Assembly (NCBI GenBank): GCA_034096865.1
Contig: JAWQFJ010017476.1
Location: forward strand, 2,501 to 15,000
Length of the DNA stretch: 12,500 nucleotides
From: Theodoxus fluviatilis
Lineage: Eukaryota > Mollusca > Gastropoda > Cycloneritida > Neritidae
Direction of reading: 5' to 3'
Part shown: positions 9,305 to 12,500 of the stretch, in pieces
Layout of the letters: each line of letters opens with the position of its first letter
How positions within the stretch are numbered: position 1 is the stretch's first letter
Position numbers and translations under genes: made by a program
The notes under the pieces: generated by a model
Database searches by the model: none
What the model was told of the DNA's origin: nothing
What the model saw: the letters and a program-made list of their open reading frames with translations, nothing else

Positions 9305-9378
9305 CTTAGTTTGCAGACTGTGATTGTTAGTGTTCTTTTTGAAGTGACGGACACGCTGCAAATAATTCTTGGAAGCAT
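9305..9378 (-). CDS. CPT2: Candidate CPT2 exon 1 (mitochondrial targeting peptide)
   Basis: On the minus strand ATG at 9378-9376 (A at -3) opens 24 codons plus 2 bases: MLPRIICSVSVTSK then RTLTITVCKL. The peptide has no acidic residues, is rich in Arg, Lys, Ser and Thr, and begins MLPR (the human protein begins MVPR), as expected of a matrix presequence. A donor at CTAAG|GTCAAG leaves phase 2, exactly what the exon at 3049 needs, and forms an AGC serine codon at the junction. The conserved YLHRS block would then start at residue 32, close to the human position. Weak points: the donor is poorer than the nearby GTAAGT (phase 0), no sequence conservation beyond composition is visible, and a small additional exon cannot be excluded. 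Confidence 0.5.
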
Positions 9379-9673
9379 GCTGACGTAAAATAGGAAACCA
9401 ACATGCTACTCTTGTACTTTGAACCTATGGTCAACTTTGTTGACACCGCCGGTGGGTTAAGTATAAAACACAATCAAAATACAATATGCACATATCATGA
9501 TCTATTACAAATAGAATTTTACCGAAATTCATTTTGAAGCTCTTTCGGTCGATATATTAGTTTTTTTTAATGTTGATGAAATTTTATTCGGTTGAAGTAA
9601 TTTTGTAAAACTCCTACAAAGTCTCGTATGTTTTCTCGAAAAATCCGAGATTTACATCGCTGTCTGCTAAGCA
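9379..9673. promoter_or_regulatory. Putative divergent CPT2/MKLN1 promoter and 5' UTRs
   Basis: These 295 bp separate the MKLN1 start codon from the candidate CPT2 start codon. They contain a CRE-like TGACGTAA (9381-9388), a sequence with a CAAAG core resembling an HNF4/PPAR DR1 site on the minus strand (9413-9426, two mismatches to the 13-bp HNF4 pattern), and TATAAAA on the + strand (9462-9468). Several CpGs are present. An upstream ATG at 9628 opens a frame that overlaps MKLN1 exon 1 out of frame, which matters only if transcription starts upstream of it. Transcription start sites cannot be seen. Confidence 0.45.
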
Positions 9674-9753
9674 ATGGCGGCGACCATGGAGCGAGAAAAA
9701 TTGAACTATACGGTTGCGAAATGTACAAGTTATTCCTACAGCTATGTGCCGGA
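9674..9753 (+). CDS. MKLN1: MKLN1 exon 1 (muskelin N-terminus)
   Basis: Muskelin is a discoidin-like, LisH/CTLH and kelch-repeat protein that acts as a scaffold and substrate-recognition subunit of the GID/CTLH (MAEA-RMND5A) E3 ubiquitin ligase. The exon encodes 26 codons plus 2 bases: MAATMEREKLNYTVAKC then TSYSYSYVP, and the split codon gives E. This parallels the vertebrate start, where a short Ala-rich lead is followed by L.Y...K.SSFSS.Y.PENI. The ATG has G at -3 and +4. The second ATG four codons on is possible but less likely. The donor is CCGGA|GTGAGTT. Joining to 12294 keeps frame and completes PENILVDKP, which makes the gene call secure even though this exon alone is weakly conserved. 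The full protein is about 735 residues; only the first 50 lie here. Confidence 0.9.
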
Positions 9754-10240
9754 GTGAGTTCATTTCCTTCCAGAAAATTTATCCACCTTATGTTGGTCTA
9801 TGTAAAATGTGTTTACTGGCTCCCGTTCTTATTCTACTATAATTTTCAAGATCTTGAATTGTGTGTCCGCAAGGGTGAGGCTACTCAGCCTACTGTATTC
9901 TGTAACACTGGATAGTACAAATGTAGTTTGAAATGTTAGCTGTTTTGAAAAAAGTTTAATCGTAGAGCATTGAGTTGTTGTTCAGACCTTCATGCACGCA
10001 CTGATATGATACTGCAAAGGATTACACAAAGATTTAAGATATCCTTAAGCACTATGCATGACTCCATAGTGGACGAAAACCGATAGTTGAACTTGAAGAA
10101 GCGACAATCTCTTACTCTGTAACACTCAGCATCACGCTGTTCTGTTCCAAACGTACTTGTTTAGACTGGGTAAGTGGTGCTGTCTGTCGGAAAACTGACG
10201 TGTCTGGAACAAGATCATACACAATAAGAATGTATCTGTT

Positions 10241-10584
10241 CAGGGCCGGACCAAATGAGTTGTGGGGGGGTGGGGTGGGTTCCTTTTTGGTTGGGGACAA
10301 ATCAGCGAAGTGGCGAAGCCACGAGCGCGCGCCTGCGAAGCAGGCGCGCAAACTAGGGGGGTCCGGGGGCATGCCCCCCCGGAACATTTTTGAAAAACTG
10401 TTAAAATCTGTGCAATCTGGTGCATTCTGGGCCTTGTTTTGAGGGGTAAGAGCAGCATTGTTTTTGGAGACACACACAAAAAATATATTTAAAAAAAAAC
10501 CTCAAACCAAGGTACATGCTTTTTCTAGGGAGGGGGGGGGGGGGTTCTGGGACCCCCCCCCCCCCCCCCCCGGGTCCGGCCCTG
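10241..10584. mobile_element. hAT-like non-autonomous element (MITE), 344 bp
   Basis: The ends are perfect terminal inverted repeats: CAGGGCCGGACC at 10241-10252 and GGTCCGGCCCTG at 10573-10584. The host hexamer TCTGTT is duplicated on both sides (10235-10240 and 10585-10590). CAGGG ends suit hAT elements; most hATs make 8-bp duplications and some make 5-6 bp, so superfamily assignment is tentative. There is no transposase. The interior is full of hairpins: a 10-bp stem with GAA loop (10327-10349), a 5-bp stem with GAA loop (10310-10322), a GGGGGCATGCCCCC palindrome (10362-10379 region), and long poly-G and poly-C runs near the right end (10530-10571). Confidence 0.85.
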
Positions 10585-11540
10585 TCTGTTGATAATGTCA
10601 TTAGTTTTGTGTTTTGAAGATTCGTGATGTCAACAATTATCTCTTTTTTACCGAAAAAATTATTGTGGACTGGAAAAATGTACTCCACGGTCCCAGGGAC
10701 CGATTTTTTAATGTACCTGTAGGACACTGTCCCAGTTCACTCAGTCCCGCACGCTTTCAGCCGTGTAATGCAGGCCATGATCATGCTAGCTAGCCATTGA
10801 AACGTCATAACCCTCAAGTTACATGTTCCCACCATGTTGATACGAACAAAGGGCGTCTGCTATGAACAATATGAATTAAGTCTGATGTCAAAGAAGATCA
10901 TTTGACAATCACTCACTTCCTGAATGACATGCTAATGCTTTTTGCTATCCTGCATCAGAAGCCTTGCAAAGCTCTGGCCAGGATGCTACTGCTGATGTTA
11001 GCAATCACTGCTATCAGCCCTAATTACCAGTACATGGGCTGGAAAAATCTGCCCTGCTGACAACACTGAAATGACATGGCTTGCAGACATTTGAAGCTAG
11101 ATCCCATGTCAGGGGTACCCATTACTAATCACCAGTGCAGGAGACTTGCTTTGATTTCTTCAGCAGGGTACCAGCAGATAAAGGGTTTACCATGCAGAAC
11201 AGAATTAAAATGCAGACATCTACTTTTATACCAGAGACTCAACAGACTCATGTAGTTATCTCCAGGAGATGCTGAGAAAGAGGTCTCCCCAAGTGCTGCA
11301 TTGCTTTTCAGAGAGGAATACAATCTTACTGTGATACTGAACTTTGCAATTTACTATTTAGTTGAGGTTTTCTAAATGTTACCAGAAAACTGGTTATTGC
11401 CTCTGAGACCTCGTGCAAAGACTTGCAGAGATGTAATGACTGAAATTGAAACTTTGCAAACAAGATTCTGCCACTTTTGAGAATACTCTAAAGGTATATG
11501 CAGAGTGAATCATGTTTCACCTACAGAACAGAGCATATCA

Positions 11541-11615
11541 CATTTTGAATTAGTTAATGCAATCCCATTTTGAATTAGTTTATGCAATAACATTTTGAAT
11601 TAATTAATGCTATGA
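11541..11615. repeat. Three tandem copies of a 25-bp AT-rich unit
   Basis: The unit CATTTTGAATTAGTTAATGC plus AATCC repeats at 11541, 11566 and 11591 with a few substitutions (AGTTTATGC, AATTAATGC). It is non-coding and lies in MKLN1 intron 1. Confidence 0.85.
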
Positions 11616-11825
11616 CTGCATCTTCAATTACACCTGACAACCTTGGACCAATTCTGTGTCATCTCATTCATTCATTTTTCATGTGCACCAGCTAAGTGAC
11701 AGCTCCAAACAGTTGTTTAATCATAGTTGAGAGACAACATCATACTCACACCTACTGTTTCAAATGAAAACTATATGGGCTTCTCATTTTTTGTACTGAT
11801 GTTTTTGGTGGCCTTTCATATCCTT

Positions 11826-11837
11826 GGTGTGTGTGTG

Positions 11838-11882
<45 letters not shown>

Positions 11883-11887
11883 TGTTT
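11826..11887. repeat. (GT)n microsatellite
   Basis: A GT run of about 60 bp has one GGGG interruption near 11837, in MKLN1 intron 1. Confidence 0.95.
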
Positions 11888-12255
11888 GATAACTGCAGGA
11901 AGTGAGGACCATGAGAGAGAAACCAATGGGTGCAGCAGGAAACGAGACTGAGAGTGACAGTGCCCTAACCGTGTCATCAACATCATGGGAGTCTCATTCC
12001 CTTGTCATGAGTTCCCAAATTGACTCATCTTCAGAAATACCTGTAGAATGAATAATGCACAGTCTCGTCAATAAGAAGAATACAAGTCAACAAAAACATA
12101 AGTTTGATTGGAAAATTATCATTTAATGTAATGTATCATTTTACTGTAGTTGTTTCTGAGGAGACTGCCCTTAGATTTGAGTCATGTATAGATTTTGAGT
12201 ATATAGATGCATGCCTTGCTGGAGTATACGCAAAAAAGATTATATCATAGGATGA

Positions 12256-12500
<245 letters not shown>

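Noticed and set aside
9286..9378. Using the stronger GTAAGT donor (9291) to end CPT2 exon 1
   Set aside because: It leaves phase 0, while the well-placed CAG acceptor at 3050 requires phase 2. It would need an extra exon or a poor alternative acceptor. It cannot be excluded without transcripts.
9628..9915. 95-codon + strand open frame over MKLN1 exon 1
   Set aside because: It is out of frame with the muskelin peptide, reads through the donor into the intron and has no recognisable domain. It can be at most an upstream ATG.

Overview
The window is nuclear DNA from an animal, not a prokaryote. It contains spliced coding exons with canonical GT-AG boundaries, long introns, a LINE remnant, tRNA-derived SINEs, a hAT-like non-autonomous transposon, and a very heavy load of micro- and minisatellites. 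Gene content and repeat style suggest an invertebrate, most likely a lophotrochozoan and perhaps a marine gastropod mollusc. The species cannot be read from the sequence.

Two real genes were recognised, transcribed away from each other. On the + strand are exon 1 (9674-9753) and exon 2 (12294-12363) of muskelin (MKLN1), a kelch-repeat subunit of the GID/CTLH ubiquitin ligase. The exons join in frame across a 2,540-bp intron. On the - strand is an internal 200-bp exon (2850-3049) of mitochondrial carnitine palmitoyltransferase 2 (CPT2). A candidate CPT2 first exon encoding a mitochondrial targeting peptide lies at 9305-9378. If that exon is right, the two start codons are only about 295 bp apart and the genes share a divergent promoter region (about 9379-9673).

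Layout from left to right: 1-596, a compound minisatellite (28-bp core plus CA runs); 932-1205, a degraded minus-strand SINE; 1206-2845, about 47 copies of a 35-bp minisatellite that matches the 5' (tRNA A-box) end of that SINE family; 2850-3049, the CPT2 exon; 3116-3431, a better preserved SINE copy; 3890-5090, CA, CT and GT microsatellites and small dispersed repeats; 5391-6350, a 30-bp GT/GA-rich minisatellite; 7604-8057, a long polypurine tract; 8327-8680, a 5'-truncated LINE; 8870-9037, a dispersed repeat; 9379-9673, the divergent promoter region; then MKLN1 exon 1, its intron with a 344-bp hAT-like element at 10241-10584, and MKLN1 exon 2.

The long open frames over the minisatellites (up to about 600 codons) are artefacts of stop-free tandem repeats. 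The two genes belong to unrelated pathways, fatty-acid oxidation and protein turnover, so any link would be through the shared promoter only. Most of the window is the two CPT2 introns and MKLN1 intron 1.
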